From contig CM043803.1 of assembly GCA_023974075.1 (NCBI GenBank), forward strand, positions 1-64,000: 64,000 nucleotides of DNA, given 5' to 3'. Origin of the DNA: Chaenocephalus aceratus. Its lineage: Eukaryota > Chordata > Actinopteri > Perciformes > Channichthyidae. Positions 45,001 to 57,331 of the stretch are shown here, piece by piece. The notes beneath the pieces were generated by a model. The model did no database searches. It was not told where the DNA came from and was given only the letters and a program-made list of their open reading frames with translations. How positions within the stretch are numbered: position 1 is the first letter of the stretch; the number at the start of each line of letters is the position of its first letter. The position numbers were made by a program, and so were the translations under genes.

Positions 45001-48000
45001 ACAAAGAAAGTCCTGAATGACTCTGGACTCGCTAATATCGAAGGATCGGAGCAGCCCCGCCCCCTGAGGAGCGACGCGTCCAGAGCCCATGTGAAAAAAT
45101 CATCTTCCAAACTGTTAATATTGTTACTGCTTTTACTCTCTGGTAACGTTAACATGAACCCTGGTCCTGAGTGTTTCTCTGCTTCCCTGCATCATTTGCC
45201 GACTCCGAATGAGTTTAGCTGTAGGCAAGGATTGGGTTTTCTGCATGTTAATGCTAGAAGCCTAGTGCCCAAATGAGATGTTTTCAAGACCTGGTTTTTA
45301 GTTGCTAAGCCTGATATTGTTGTAGTTTCTGAAACCTGGTTAAAACCGTCTGTCACTGATACTGTTATTCACATTGATGGATATAATGTATTCAGAGCAG
45401 ATCGTAAGGGCAGAGCTGGTGGTGTTGCAATATACACTGCTGAGAAACTACAGTGCTCAGTCCTAAACTCAATTTCAATTCCAAGGCAATTTGAGTTGCT
45501 AGCAGTCCACATAACTATAGCAAATGCTCCTCTCACTGTTATTGGCTGTTATAGGCCTCCATCGGCCATCATGGATGCAACTACTAGCCTTACTGAATTG
45601 TTGTCTACGTTTTCTTCTGAAATCATATTATTGGGTGATTTAAATTGGGACTGGCTGAGTGATAAATCTTCACAGTTTTAGCAGGTTTGTGATTCTTTGA
45701 ACTTAACTCAGCTTATTGATAGTCCCACTAGAATAAACCCTGCCAAACCCGATAACGATACCCTTATAGATGTCATTCTAACAAATGCAGCTCATAAGTA
45801 TGTGTCTGTTGGTGTTTTTCCTAATGATATCAGCGACCATTGCACTATTGCTTGCATTAGGAGCACTAAGTTGCCCAAAGCCAAGGGCCTTATCGTGCTC
45901 AGGCGCTGCTTCAAACACTTCTCTGAGCAGGCTTTCCTACACGATCTGGCGGAGGTTAAATGGCACTTCATAGCATTAATCTGTTGATGTTGCCGTCCAA
46001 TTTGTTATTGATCACTTTTTATCGATTATTAATAGACATGCCCCCCTTAGAAAATTCAGAGTTAAGAATAGGAACACTCCATGGTTTACTAGAGAATGAC
46101 CTGATCGCAATAAGCAATAGTCCTTAGCTAGAAAGTCTAACACCAGTGATGACTGGCTTCTTTTTCGTGTCCTCAGAAATAAATGTTCAGCCCTTATTAA
46201 AAAAGATAAAGCTGATTACTATCTGAGCTTAACCACTGATTGTTTTAATGACCATTCTAAGTTCTGGAAAACAATTAAATCACTTCAGAACAAGAAGGTT
46301 TCTAGTTTCCCAAAAAAACGGAAGGTCAGTGATTCTTTTATTTCAGATTCAGATGGTATGTCTAATGCCTGTAATGCTCACTTCAAAAAGGCTGGTCACA
46401 TTTTTGATGAGCAAAGTCATGACTCTCTAAATGGTCGTACTCACAGCCCTAGTCAAGAGATGAACTCCCCTGTTTTTGATTTCACTTCTTTCTCGGTCTC
46501 TGAAGTCTTACACGGTTTGCACTCAATTGACCCTAACAAGTCTGCCGGGCCTGACGGCCTCGACCCGTTCTTTTTAAAAATTGCAGCTCAGATTATAGCA
46601 CAACCAGTAACTGATATTTTTAATCTCTCCCTGTCCACTCACACACTGCCAGCTGTGTGGAAGCTAGCTCTGATATCGCCCCTCTTGAAAGCTGGTGATC
46701 CCTCTGAGTTGAATAACTATCGTCCTATCTCAAATCTTTCTGCGTTATCAAAGATTCTTGAGTCCCTAGTTTCTACTCAGCTAAAACCTTTTTTAAATTC
46801 ACACAACATCCTTAACCCTATGCAATCTGGATTCAGATCAAAGCACACTACTGTGACTGCCAGTCTGAAAGTCTTAGATGATATTAAGGCTGCTTTGGAT
46901 AACAAATCTGTATGTGTTGCATTGTTTATTGACTTAGCCAAAGCATTTGACATTGTAGATCACCACATTATGTCTAATGTTATGTTGATGTCTCGTTTCG
47001 GTCATAATGCCATTTGCTGGTTTCAGAGTTATCTAACCGACCGTACTCAATGCGTCAGGTTGGGTAATACTGTCTCTGACCCTGTCACCTTGAAGAAGGG
47101 AGTTCCACAGGGCTGTATTTTGGGGCCTTTGCTCTTTTTATTATATGTAAACAATATTTGTAATCAGATGCAATTTTCTACCTATCATATGTATGCTTAT
47201 GACACTATTGCATACTCAGGTGCTCCTTCTCTGGATATGGCCATTTCCAATTTAAAAACTGATTTGATCACGCTGCAGCATGCACTTCTTGATTCCAAAC
47301 TGCTTTTGAACAGTAGGAAAACCAAAGCAATGTTTTTTGCTCCCAAGTCAGCGTCCTCTTGCCTCTCCATTGACACCCTTCATGGCGTCTCCGTTGAGTT
47401 TGTCGATACCTACAAATATCTGGGCTTTTGGTTGGACAGTAATCTCAACTTCAAACACCATATTGAAGTTCTAACTAAGAAATAAAAATTCACTCTTGGC
47501 TTCCTGTACAGACTTAAATGTTGTTTTTCAACTTCATCCCGTAAAAGGTTGGTCTCTGGCTTATTCCTGTCCCAGCTTGACGGTGATACCATTTATAGAT
47601 TTGCCTGTTCCACTGTTTTGGCCAAACTTGACCCACTCTACCATGTTGCACTGTGTTATATATCAAATGCACCCGATAGACTCATCATTGCAAACTGTAT
47701 AGCCTAACTGGATGGTCCTCACTTAGTATGCGTAGGATGCAGCATTGGTTTTTATTCATGTATAAAGCCATCTTAGGTAAGCTTCCACTTTATATATGTG
47801 CCAGATTTGCTCCAGTGTGTGACTCTTACAACCTCAGATCCAGTGCCTGGATACGGTTCCAGGTTCCTGCTGTGCGGACTGAGGCTGGGAAAAGGAGTCT
47901 TTTTTATTATGGTCCTTGGTCTTGGAATGACCTTCAATCACGCCTCAAACTGAGGGCACTTGTCTCAATAGCATGTTTTAGATTGAAGTTGTCTGAAGTC

Positions 48001-48618
48001 CTTACCACCAGCTGCTCTTGCAGTAATAAGTAGTGCACCTTGCTTACTGTCCTAATGTGCAAAATGTTGTGACTGCTTTTTTGTCTTTTGTTTTCTTAGT
48101 TATGTTCTCTGTATTTTATATGTTTGTGTTATGTGTTATGTGTAACGTTGCTGCCTTCTTGGCCAGGTCAGCATTGCAAATGAGATTCTATCTCAATGCT
48201 TTTATCTGGTCAAATAAAGGTTAAATTAAAAAAAATAAAAATAAAAAAGATAACTAATGGAATTATAAACACATTTAATCATTGTTTTTTTCCCCGCACA
48301 ATGTAGTTGTATGCAAATATGAAAACATTTACAAGTGTATTAATAAACTGAATTTTATAAATTATAATTTGTAGACATATTTTATTTAAATAAAAATGTG
48401 TTCTATAGTTGTTATATATGAATGTTTATATCTACTTAAAACTGCAATATAGTGTGTTATAAACCATTTATGAAATGAATATTAGCTCATGAATGGTAAA
48501 TACTGTGTTGCCATTTATGAAATTGTTATATTACTTACATTTTTCCTGATCCTGCTTGGCTGAAGTCACTGAGATTGAGCCGGAGTTTGAATGATTGAAC
48601 CATTGATGACCGACCATT
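42095..48618 (-). CDS. C-type lectin domain type II membrane receptor (six exons, 464 aa)
   Basis: Exons on the minus strand are 48618-48539, 44729-44620, 44099-43344, 43186-43035, 42950-42823 and 42263-42095; all join in phase and give 464 residues. The N-terminal cytosolic part (about 44 residues, including GYQTKSD) has no clear ITIM or ITAM. A membrane helix ([17 protein letters not shown], about 47-63) is followed by a long coiled-coil stalk of about 250 residues (exon 3) with several N-glycosylation sites. The C-type lectin domain (about 316-464) has [55 protein letters not shown] and [13 protein letters not shown]. The sugar-site motif reads EPD, neither EPN nor QPD, and the usual WND reads WMD. 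The layout resembles fish CD209/CD23-like receptors. Minus-strand AATAAA is at 41907-41902. A LINE sits in intron 1. The first exon is the least certain. Confidence 0.87.
45000..48236 (+). mobile_element. Rex1/CR1-like LINE, nearly full coding length, decayed
   Basis: It lies in intron 1 of the lectin gene, on the opposite strand. The frame starts near 45091 with a hydrophobic stretch and NMNPGPECF, then endonuclease parts [43 protein letters not shown] and ISDHCTI. The reverse transcriptase follows from 46358 ([47 protein letters not shown]). The active-site YADD reads YAYD, and stops or frame changes occur near 45274, 45679, 45985 and 47485. The 3' end is TCAAATAAAGGTTAAAT with an A-rich tail at about 48236. 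The left edge is approximate. Confidence 0.85.
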
Positions 48619-48639
48619 TTACCTGAAGAGAGTGTTAGA

Positions 48640-49870
48640 GGAGCAGAGAAACAAGAACCCTCCTAAAGTCATGGATGAATTACATAGCATTTTAACTAAG
48701 TCATTGCAGAGTAGATAGATATTGATAATTGTTTTAAAGTTAGGTTGGGATCCCAGCAGGTGTGAGTGATAACTGCCCTGCTGGTTGTAAATCCCCCCAC
48801 ACACCCTCAGACACCCTGTGTATTCTGTGCAGACATTGAAAACACACCAAATACAAAAACATATTTGAACTCCTTCTTAACTTTGGCGGTAAAAGTGTTT
48901 CTGTGGTTTTCCTGTTATCATCATCAAAGAGTTTATAGTTTATAGTGTATATATACACGGACAGTTTGAGAGGAAATGCGCTGATTTATATGCGTATTCT
49001 TTTTTTTAATTTGAACTCCACTTACATTTTTCAAGGGCTTTTTACTCATTGTGTCTAAATGTTTTACTTCTTAATCAACTACGACTTTAAAATACATTGG
49101 ACATGTACATATTGTAATAATAATCCTATATAATAGAATGTATTGTGTAAAGCCTCATTATATAACATAGTAAGTAAGTAGAATTAGGCACGTGTCCTAG
49201 ATTTGTTATTTTATAGAACTTTATGTCCACTTAACTGCTCTACATTCATGTAAAAACTATAATATTTAACAGGGATCACTACATGCATACATATTTGTAG
49301 TTTTCCATCTTAGAAAATAGGATGCATTGTCACAGATTTAAGGTGTTAAACACAAGAATAGGGTTACCATTCAAACTAACAGATATTGCCATAAAACTTC
49401 CCCTTCCATTACTTTTTTTAGATGTTCCTTTACTGCTATGTTCAAATATGCAGGCTTTATACAAAGCTTACTTTTGCTTGATTTAAAAGAAATCTAAAGA
49501 AAGACACAACTTGACAACATTTGATGTGTATTGTGGATGTTTTCTCATCACTGGTCGACATAGAGAACATTGCCCAAGCTCTTAACATTCACTCTACAAG
49601 ATTACAAAATAAATCTTCTCCTTCAATACAATGATGCAAACCATGCTTTTTCTTATAATACAGTAGTGTGATTTTGCCACTCTTACTTAAATTGGCAAAC
49701 TCAATACCCTTTACTGAGCATAGCACTCTGATATACACCTTTTTGCAGTTATAGGCTAACTGTAACAATATGTTGTCATTGTCATAAGGTATTGCTTTCA
49801 TACTTAAACATACTTGAATACTTAAAAAAACACATACTTTCTGCACTAATGCATTTCCCACATGAAACAT
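48640..49870. other. Stretch without recognised gene (upstream of lectin gene)
   Basis: It should contain the promoter of the lectin gene, near 48640-48960. I see no supported coding region or clear repeat. Confidence 0.4.
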
Positions 49871-49884
49871 TCTGCTGCTTGTGA

Positions 49885-50150
49885 CTCACCTCAGTTTGTT
49901 GATGCCTTGTTGATGCCAGTTTTCCTCTTCAACATTCGGTGGCCAGGTAGTACTCCAAAAATGGCAGTTTCTGCACATGGTGTCAATACCACGTCCAAGG
50001 CCTCAGTAAGGTGTTTGAAAATGCTTGTCCAGTATCCTTGTAGGCGAGGACAAGACCAAAACATATGAGTCATGTTTGCTGGTGACATGTGGCATCTGTT
50101 ACAGGTGTCCGTAACATTTGGGTATATTTGGAGAGTTTAGAGTTGGTGTA
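49885..50150 (-). mobile_element. L1/Tx1-like LINE fragment (C-terminal part)
   Basis: The minus-strand frame reads NMTHMFWSCPRLQGYWTSIF, the region after the reverse transcriptase in L1/Tx1-type LINEs (HMFWSCP...W..IF). Only this part remains. Confidence 0.75.
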
Positions 50151-50799
50151 ATAGATACGGTGGACAACTTTTAGTTGTATATTTAGTTGTATAAGTCTGA
50201 TGCCTATAACATGTGTCTTGGTTGATTTTCATCTCATTGAAGTAGCAGGAATCACTACGTTCACATGTATAGCTCCTCACCCCCCACTGCTTTACTTCCA
50301 ATAGGTGCAAAGAGACTGTATTAATGGCCCATTCTGTTTGATGTCACCTTATCTTTCACCTAACAATGGCCCCACTGTGTCTCATTGTGTGGCTTTTAAG
50401 CAACAAATAGTTTCTTACATGTGTGTCCTTGAGGTGTGTTGATAAGTGTATAAATCAAGTTCTAAAAAAATAAAATGTTAATACATGACTCATTTCCATA
50501 GTAAATCATTTTATGTTACCTAATGTCAACCAGTAGGTGGCAATATATCTTTTTGCAGTTTTTAAAGTGACTCTTCACATATTCTTTTGCCTTTTTCGTT
50601 CACATGGTTTTGACCTCTTGATTGCAATGAAGTGAAATCTTAATCTTAGCATACCATAATACTTGATACCTCCACAAGTTGGGATAAGAAATCCTAAATG
50701 TCAGTTCATATCTAAAATCTTAGTTTGTATGTGCACTTAAGAATGATTTGACCTTTTTTTGTCTTTTCAGATCCCTCAAAGTGATTCAAGTACAGCAAG

Positions 50800-51000
50800 G
50801 AGGAGGCAGTGGCTCAGTGGGTAGTGTGCTGGACTTCGAATCAGGGGGTAGCAAGTTTGAGTCCCACTGCAGTCAGCATCTCGTTGTGTCCCTGGGAAAG
50901 ACACTTCACCCCAAATTGCTCCTGTGGGGATTGTCCACGGTATTGAATGTATTTTAGTCGCTTTGAATAAAAGCGACTAAAAAAGTACATGTAATGTAAA
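50800..51000 (+). repeat. tRNA-derived V-SINE-like element
   Basis: The left part has an A box (GGCTCAGTGGGT, 50811) and a B box (AGTTTGAGTCC, 50854), the internal RNA polymerase III promoter of a tRNA-derived SINE. The middle (GTGTCCCTGGGAAAGACACT, then GTCCACGGTATTGAATGTA) and the tail (GTCGCTTTGAATAAAAGCG, ATGTAATGTAA) match the fish V-SINE layout. Confidence 0.85.
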
Positions 51001-51377
51001 AGAAACCAACATAGTTTGGTGTATGCCGTGGGGTCATATAAAGACAACTTTTTCATTTTGAACGCCTAGAAGGTTTCAGACAAGAGAATGTGTTTAACAT
51101 ATCCTGTGTGTCACTTTCCTGTTTCATGATAATGTCCACAAGCCTGCTCCGTACAGACATTGTGTTCCCGGTTTGGTGTGGACCTTATCACCAACATCAG
51201 TGATGAGCCTCACTAATGCTCTTGTGCCTTTCCTGACAGAATCTGGGGGGGGGGGGTTTGGAGACTGAAACCGGAAGAACATTAACGCCCATGGGTTTGG
51301 AGTGAGATGTTCAAATATCACATATGGATGTAACATGGAGGTGCCTAGTACTTGTGGCCTTAGTGTATGCATATAAT

Positions 51378-51655
51378 AATATATTTAATGTATATAGCGC
51401 TTCTCATCTGCCAAGACAAATCTCGAAGTGCTTCACAACAAGGGATATTGATACACTTTGAGAGATTAAACAAATAATTGTAATAATAATAAGAAATCAA
51501 AAAATAAAATATAAAATAGAGTACAAAAATAAAAGTCGGAGATAGCGATAAAAATGGCAGTACTCCAGGTGTACCATTCTCAAAGTTTATTGGAAGGCCT
51601 GCCGAAAGAAGAGGGTCTTAAGGCCGGTTTTTAAGACCTCGGTGGAAAGATATTT
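51378..51655 (-). repeat. LINE 3' end (reverse orientation)
   Basis: TATATAGCGCTTCTCATCTG, AATCTCGAAGTGCTTCACAA and, at the right, AGAAGAGGGTCTTAAGGCCG belong to a common fish LINE 3' region on the minus strand. Confidence 0.65.
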
Positions 51656-51659
51656 ACCT

Positions 51660-52520
51660 TGCAAAAAATAATCAAGCACTGGGTGTATTTGATCTCTTCA
51701 AAAACCACATTCCAAAAATGTGGAAATTGTATTAGATTTGATATTGTGATTTGTGATACAGTTAAATGCCAAACATGCTGATGCCAGCAGGTCAGTAACA
51801 ACAGGGGGTGTGAGATAAGAGAGACAATGCTCTTTCTCTGCTGGGAGAATCGTCCCTGCAGAGACCTGCTCTAGACCAACACGATGCCACTGAAATGCGT
51901 GAGAAAGGAAACGCAGACCATCATGTTTTAACAGCCGCGGTCTCCTCTCTATTTAACAATACATAGTAGAACGTTAGCATTTCAAAGCTAAACAGCAATG
52001 TCTCTTTCCAGAAACCTCATGGTTACTCACGATAATCTCAGAGCTAGAATTTAGCCAAGAATGACTCAATTAATGTTCCTATCAAAACTGAGAGTGGTGT
52101 TTTTCTCCACAACAGGTCAGGATTTCTGGAAAAACATATGCTGTTGTGTTTTTGTAAGTATGGCGCTTTGAGCAACACAAGCTAAGTGCCATCTAGTTTC
52201 ATTATGTTTAAGACAAGGTAGACATTTCAATGGTCAATATCTCCAACACAAAGTCATCTTCATTAATAAATAGCAAGACAACAGAAGAGGAAAATATGTT
52301 TATATGAGTTTGTGGTGAACTGTTAATTTAACAATGATATAAATCCTTGGAGTCATCAAATATATGAGGATCAGTGCATTTACCCTTTATGAGAGATGAT
52401 GTGTTTAAAACATGTTTTATTGGAAATCCTGCTAGGCTGACTAGAAAGTGGAGGGCTTGACTGTGGCGTGGTGTTGGGTGGTGTAGGTGTGAAGAAGGAA
52501 ACTGTGGTGATGCAAATTAG

Positions 52521-52567
<47 letters not shown>

Positions 52568-53720
52568 ACCATTAGTTCCAGTGCATACAGAGGACAGGCC
52601 TTGCTGGTGTAAGTGAGACTCTGTGCTAATTCTTCCCCCGTCTTCTAATCTTCAGCATCTTTTACATCCTATCAAGAAGCATCAACACCACAGGGGCTTT
52701 GCAGTAGATTACAGAACATGCATCGAGTGTATCTACCCTCTAAGAAAAAGGAGTTGCTCATGAGTTGCTGGTACTGCGGTCACAATCTGTAAATCAAGCT
52801 GTCCCTCACCGAAAAGCCCACACTGTACTACTGGGAACCAAAGCAGATAAAAAACACTTTTCTTAGAAATGTCAAAGATGCTACAGTGTTTTGTTTGTGT
52901 ATGCACTTTAATGATCCATGTGGGCAGTTTATCTTTTCTCTTGAACGCTTGAATATTTCTGCAAAAGAAATGCAACTGATTGCGGTACCAAATCAGGCTG
53001 ACACATTTTGTGAAATGTATTTTGATCTTCATTGATTCTTGAGATAATATACAGTATATCCTAGAATATACACAGAAATGTAGAATTTTTGAAAAATAGA
53101 TTAATAAAAACAATAATAGAATGTAGGCTCTGTTAAAAACTCTGCAAGGTGATTCAGATGGAATACAGTACAGCAAGTATTAAACCTGTCTGTGGTTAAA
53201 GGTGTGATTCACAGTTCTTAAGCGTGTGAAATCTTAAGGATTCAGCTTACAGTCATTTTTAAACAATAGTTTATTCTCAGTTTTGTATTTACACTTTGTG
53301 TCTCCTTCAAAATAATAGAAATGACTCAGTATTGGTTTTATGCAGGGTTATGTGCCAGACTATTTCTTGACAGGGGGTGTGACTTACTGGATACTGCCAC
53401 TTTAGAGGCGCTGATAGGTACGTTTTGTGATCTTCGAAATACGGCAAGACTGTTGTTTTCCCCATGTTAGCTTCAGATTCAAACTAAAGAGACAAACAAT
53501 GAGAGTTGTATCAATCTTCAATCTTGGGGGCTGGATTTATGGTGCATGAATTAATCCTGCAAGTGTTTTGTGTTCAATGTAAACGTACAGAAGACAGCCT
53601 CAAAGAGCAACAACCCTTTTTTCAGAATCATGGTGCAAGGTCAATGTCTCGAGTTACATGTTGCATGCACTGCATATCATGTGTCAAGGAATGTATATCT
53701 TCCCTTACTACTTTGATGAT
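51660..53720. other. Stretch without recognised gene
   Basis: AT-rich sequence with one (GT)n run (52521-52566). I see no supported coding region. Confidence 0.5.
52521..52566 (+). repeat. (GT)n microsatellite
   Basis: About 23 uninterrupted GT repeats. Confidence 0.95.
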
Positions 53721-54014
53721 CAGTTCTGTCACGATCTGTCTTTATGGTGTTTTGTCTTGTCTATATCTGTTTTTGGTTTTCTGTCTGCGTTGTGTTTTGT
53801 CTTGTTTAGATCTGTCTGTGGTTCTATTTCGTATATGGCTTCGCCCCAAGGCTATCGCTATCGCGGGACTGAAAACACTTGTAGTCCACGCCCACCCGCT
53901 AGGTGGGCCCCACCCTCGGGCCACCTTCCGGTATAAATAGGAAGGTTGCCCGGTGATCTGCTCCCTCTTTTCTTCAGCAACCAGCAGTTTACTGAAGCAC
54001 GAGAAAGCAACAGC

Positions 54015-54614
54015 ATGAGCAATAAAGAGTGTGTCCGTATGTGCCCTTCGTGCAATACAGGCTACATTATGAGCTATGATTTGCATCCGATATGCGCAGC
54101 CTGTCTGGGGCCAGAGCACGCGGACGCGGCTCTCAGCCAGCAGGTCGCATGTCCTCACTGTGTGCGTCTTCCTTCATCCGACAGGAAGCAAAGGGCGGAC
54201 GCCCTAGCTGCTGCGGGTGAGGAAGACGTCTGGGGTGGGCAGGAGCACATCCAGGACAGCCTGTTTATGGAGGCGAGTGGGGGGCAGGAGTCAAACGACT
54301 CTTTCCCCGCCTCCCTCCAGGGCTCGCCATGCGGCTCTCCCCTTCCCCCTCTTCCCCGGACGGGGGAGACGGGGTCGGAGCGAGAGTCAGAGGTGGCGGT
54401 CCCCTTCTCCGTGGCCACGGCGATACTGGCATTGGGAGGCATCATGCTGGAGCTGCCGGAAATAATAGAGAGACAGGCAGAGGTCACAGAGCCAGGAAGG
54501 TCTTACTGGACGCTCCGATCAGCTCGGACGGGCTGTTCGGGCCCCAGTTCCAGAGTGAGGTACTCCGTTCGGCGGCTACTCCACGAGAGCCGCCGAAAAA
54601 CCAACCGACCTTGA
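54015..54614 (+). CDS. DIRS-like gag-type protein (199 aa)
   Basis: The ATG at 54015 starts MSNKECVRMCPSCNTGY, with CPSC, CAACLGPEHADAAL and CPHC making a Cys/His-rich head typical of fish DIRS first frames. The rest is acidic and Ser/Pro-rich, then basic (RRKTNRP) at the end. It probably packages element RNA. A TATA-like GGTATAAATAGG lies 85 bp upstream (53930). Confidence 0.7.
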   Translation: MSNKECVRMCPSCNTGYIMSYDLHPICAACLGPEHADAALSQQVACPHCVRLPSSDRKQRADALAAAGEEDVWGGQEHIQDSLFMEASGGQESNDSFPASLQGSPCGSPLPPLPRTGETGSERESEVAVPFSVATAILALGGIMLELPEIIERQAEVTEPGRSYWTLRSARTGCSGPSSRVRYSVRRLLHESRRKTNRP

Positions 54615-54689
54615 CGGTTTGAGGGGGAGTGTGATCGAAATAAAAGTTGTTTATTTCCTAACACGTGTTCTGAGTCATCAGTTACACAT

Positions 54690-56428
54690 GTGTGTCACAT
54701 ATCCCCAGCCCTGGGAGCTGCCTATGACCTGTCGGTTAATAGCCAGCCGGGTTCGGTACAAAAGCCTGCGCTATTTAATCTATCGATTAATAAGCTGCGG
54801 AGCACAATAATTACACCAACTGCCTCCAATCTGATGATTAGTAGGCGGCATGGTTCGCGACAGATTTCTGATGGTTATGACTCTTCGGTTATTAAACCAC
54901 AGACCTCGCGGCATTCTTCTGTCCGAGATACGCCACCTATACACGGTCATAATAAGCCCATGAGAGCAGTGTTAACGCCTCATGTGGATATTACTGCACA
55001 CACCTCCATCCATCCTCTGAGCGTGTACACGTCTCATGATGCGAGGCGGAGTGATACGCAGCGTGTGGAGGCCTCCGCACAGCCCTTTCGCTCTAGGCCC
55101 ACGTGGGCAGCGGCGGCGAGGGCTTTGGAGTGGCTCGTCGTCATGACAACCACAACACATCTCGAACAGGCGCGCCCGCTGTCAGAGTGTTTCTTGGCGT
55201 GGCAGCGCCTGTGTTTGATGGACGGATGGATGCACAGGCTGATCAGCAGAGGGTACACCCTGCAGTCCGCCTCCACCCCCCCACAGTTCAACGGGATACA
55301 GGTGACATGCCTAACATCCCGAGAACAGTGTCTTGCGCTCCAAGCAGAGCTATGGGAACTCCTGTTGAAGAAAATCAGGGGTATTACTCCCGCTATTTTC
55401 TTATCCCGAAAAAGACGGGGGGAATGAGACCCATCCGCGACCTGTCAGTTTTCAACGAGGCAATAATGAAACAACCTTTTCACATGCTGATGGTCAAAAA
55501 GGTGCTAGAGTGTGTTCACCAGGGAGATTGGTTCACCTCTATTGACCTGAAGGATGCTTACTTCCATGTGCCCATCATTCCGAAACACAGGAAATTCCTG
55601 AGGTTTTCGTTCCAGGGAATAGCGTACCAGTACAACCGTCTGCCATTCGGCTATTCCCTGGCTCCTCGTACTTTTTCAAAGTGTGTAGAGACGGCGCTGC
55701 AGCCGCTACACAGAGGAGGGATGAGAGTACTATTTTACCTGGACGACCTGCTGCTGCTGGCTCGCTCCAGGGAGGAAGCGGCTTTACAGACGGTACAACT
55801 CATATCGCATCTGTCAAAGCTGGGTTTCATGATCAACTGGAAAAAGAGCTGTCCTGTTCCAGCCCAGAGTATTGTTTACCTGGGGGTGGAATTGAACTCA
55901 GCCCGCATGAGAGCACGACTCTCACAGCAGAGAGTGGAGAATCTGACAGCTCTCCTTCGACGTGTCACACCCCGCAGCGTGGTGACGTCACTCTCCGTGA
56001 TGCGGCTGCTCGGCATGATGGCAGCAGGTCACGTGGTGATGCCCCTGGGTCTCCTGCACATGAGGAGACTGCAGAGGTGGTTCATCAGCCTGCGCATCGA
56101 CCCCGTACGACAGAAGAGGCGCATGGTGGTCATCCCTCTGTTCGTGGGTTCAGACTTAACCTACTGGAAAAGTCCCCACGTCCTGTCAGAGGGGGTTCCC
56201 CTGGGCAGAGTTACGTCACACACCTCGGTGTTCACAGACGCATCTCTCTCAGGGTGGGGAGGAACGTGCATGTCGCAGGCAGTGGGAGGACAGTGGCCGG
56301 CTCACATGTCCTTCCACATAAATGTGCTGGAATTGATCTCCGTACGGAGAGTAATTCAACATTTTGCCCCGTTGCTGCGGCGGCCTACATCAATCGCCAG
56401 GGGGGTGTACGCTCAGTGCAGCTCCTGA
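54690..56428 (+). pseudogene. DIRS-like pol: N-terminal region, reverse transcriptase and RNase H start
   Basis: A first frame (54690-55427) ends with SRGYTLQSASTPPQFNGI and LALQAELWELLL, the usual lead-in. The reverse transcriptase continues in another frame from about 55370: YYSRYFLIPKKTGGMRPIRD, FTSIDLKDAYFHVPI, YNRLPFGYSLAPRTFSK and the active site FYLDDLLLLAR. RNase H starts with VFTDASLSGWGG. The frame is lost near 56370, where part of RNase H is missing. The frame change at about 55370 looks like a mutation. Confidence 0.85.
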
Positions 56429-56429
56429 A

Positions 56430-57203
56430 CACAGCCAGGCGGCTGTTGATCTGGGCGCGCGCACACGTGCTCTCCATCAGAGCACTGTATGCGCCTGGAG
56501 AGCTGAACAAAGGGGCAGACCTCATGTCCAGAGGAGGTCCTCGCCAGGGGGACTGGAGCCTCCATCCCAGAATTGATCGCCCAGGTTTGGGGCCGGTTCG
56601 GGAAAGCGGAGGTGGATCTGTTCGCCGCACGCGGGAACGCACAATGCGAGCTCTGGTTCTCCCTGTCAGCACGGGACCACCCCCCCCTGGGGGTGGACGC
56701 GTTCGCACATCGGCCATGGCCCAGGGGACGGCTGTACGCCTTCCCACCAGTCCCGCTGATTCCTCGGTTCCTGGACCGAGTGCAGGAAGAGCGGCTGTCA
56801 GTGATCCTGATAGCCCCGGAACGCACGGGAGCTCCTCTGCCCGGTGCGCGCGCTGGCCTGCTATGTGGCGCGCACAGCGGCAGTGCGCCGTTCTCAGCGC
56901 CTGTTTGTGCATTACAGAGAGCGCTCTATCGGGCAACCTCTGTCTACACAACGGCTGTCACACTGGCTGTGTGAGGCGGTCTCACAGGCGTATGTCTCAT
57001 CTGGGGTGGAGCCCCCGGAGAATATCAAAGCGCACTCAACCAGAGGAATCTCCTCCTCCACGGCGTTGCACGGAGGAATGTCAGTGGAAGATATTTGCAC
57101 TCCTGCATCTTGGTCTTCCCCCTGTTCATTTATTCAATTTTATTTGAGGGATGTCTCCCTTTCCTCTCTGACGCACCCTGTACTGGGTGTCCCGTCAGAG
57201 TGA
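56430..57203 (+). pseudogene. DIRS-like RNase H end and tyrosine recombinase remnant
   Basis: Pieces in different frames read ADLMSRGG and AEVDLFAARGNAQCELWFSL (the RNase H to recombinase linker). From about 56844 follow ALACYVARTAAVRR, LFVHYRERSIGQPLS, HSTRGISSSTALHGGMS and ICTPASWSSPCSFIQFYLRD. The last two carry the Arg and the terminal Tyr of the recombinase catalytic set. The N-terminal part of the recombinase is missing, because the linker runs straight into the C-terminal domain. Confidence 0.8.
57166..57200 (+). other. Hairpin 1 of a repeated pair in the DIRS-like 3' region
   Basis: CTCTGACG (57166-57173) pairs with CGTCAGAG (57193-57200). Inside, CACCC pairs with GGGTG around a GTAC apex, with three unpaired bases on the right. 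It is followed by TGAGTAACGTCAGGGAGCCA. Confidence 0.75.
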
Positions 57204-57296
57204 GTAACGTCAGGGAGCCAGCTGAGCGCCTCTCTCCTGCCTCTCGGCACACAGAGAGCGGCCTTTTCCCCTCGTAGGAGAAGGATGTTCCCCTTC

Positions 57297-57331
57297 CTCT
57301 AATACACTTCGTACGAAGTGTCTGATTAGAG
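57297..57331 (+). other. Hairpin 2 of a repeated pair in the DIRS-like 3' region
   Basis: CTCTAAT (57297-57303) pairs with ATTAGAG (57325-57331). Inside, ACACTTC and GAAGTGT pair around GTAC, making an exact 18-bp palindrome (57304-57321), with three unpaired bases (CTG) on the right. It is followed by TGAGTAACGTCAGGGATCCA, like hairpin 1. Confidence 0.8.

Noticed and set aside
57304..57321. Palindrome containing ACTTCGTA and TACGAAGT, like loxP arms
   Set aside because: There is no 8-bp spacer and the context is a fish retroelement. The second hairpin of the pair has unrelated stem bases, so the likeness is probably chance.
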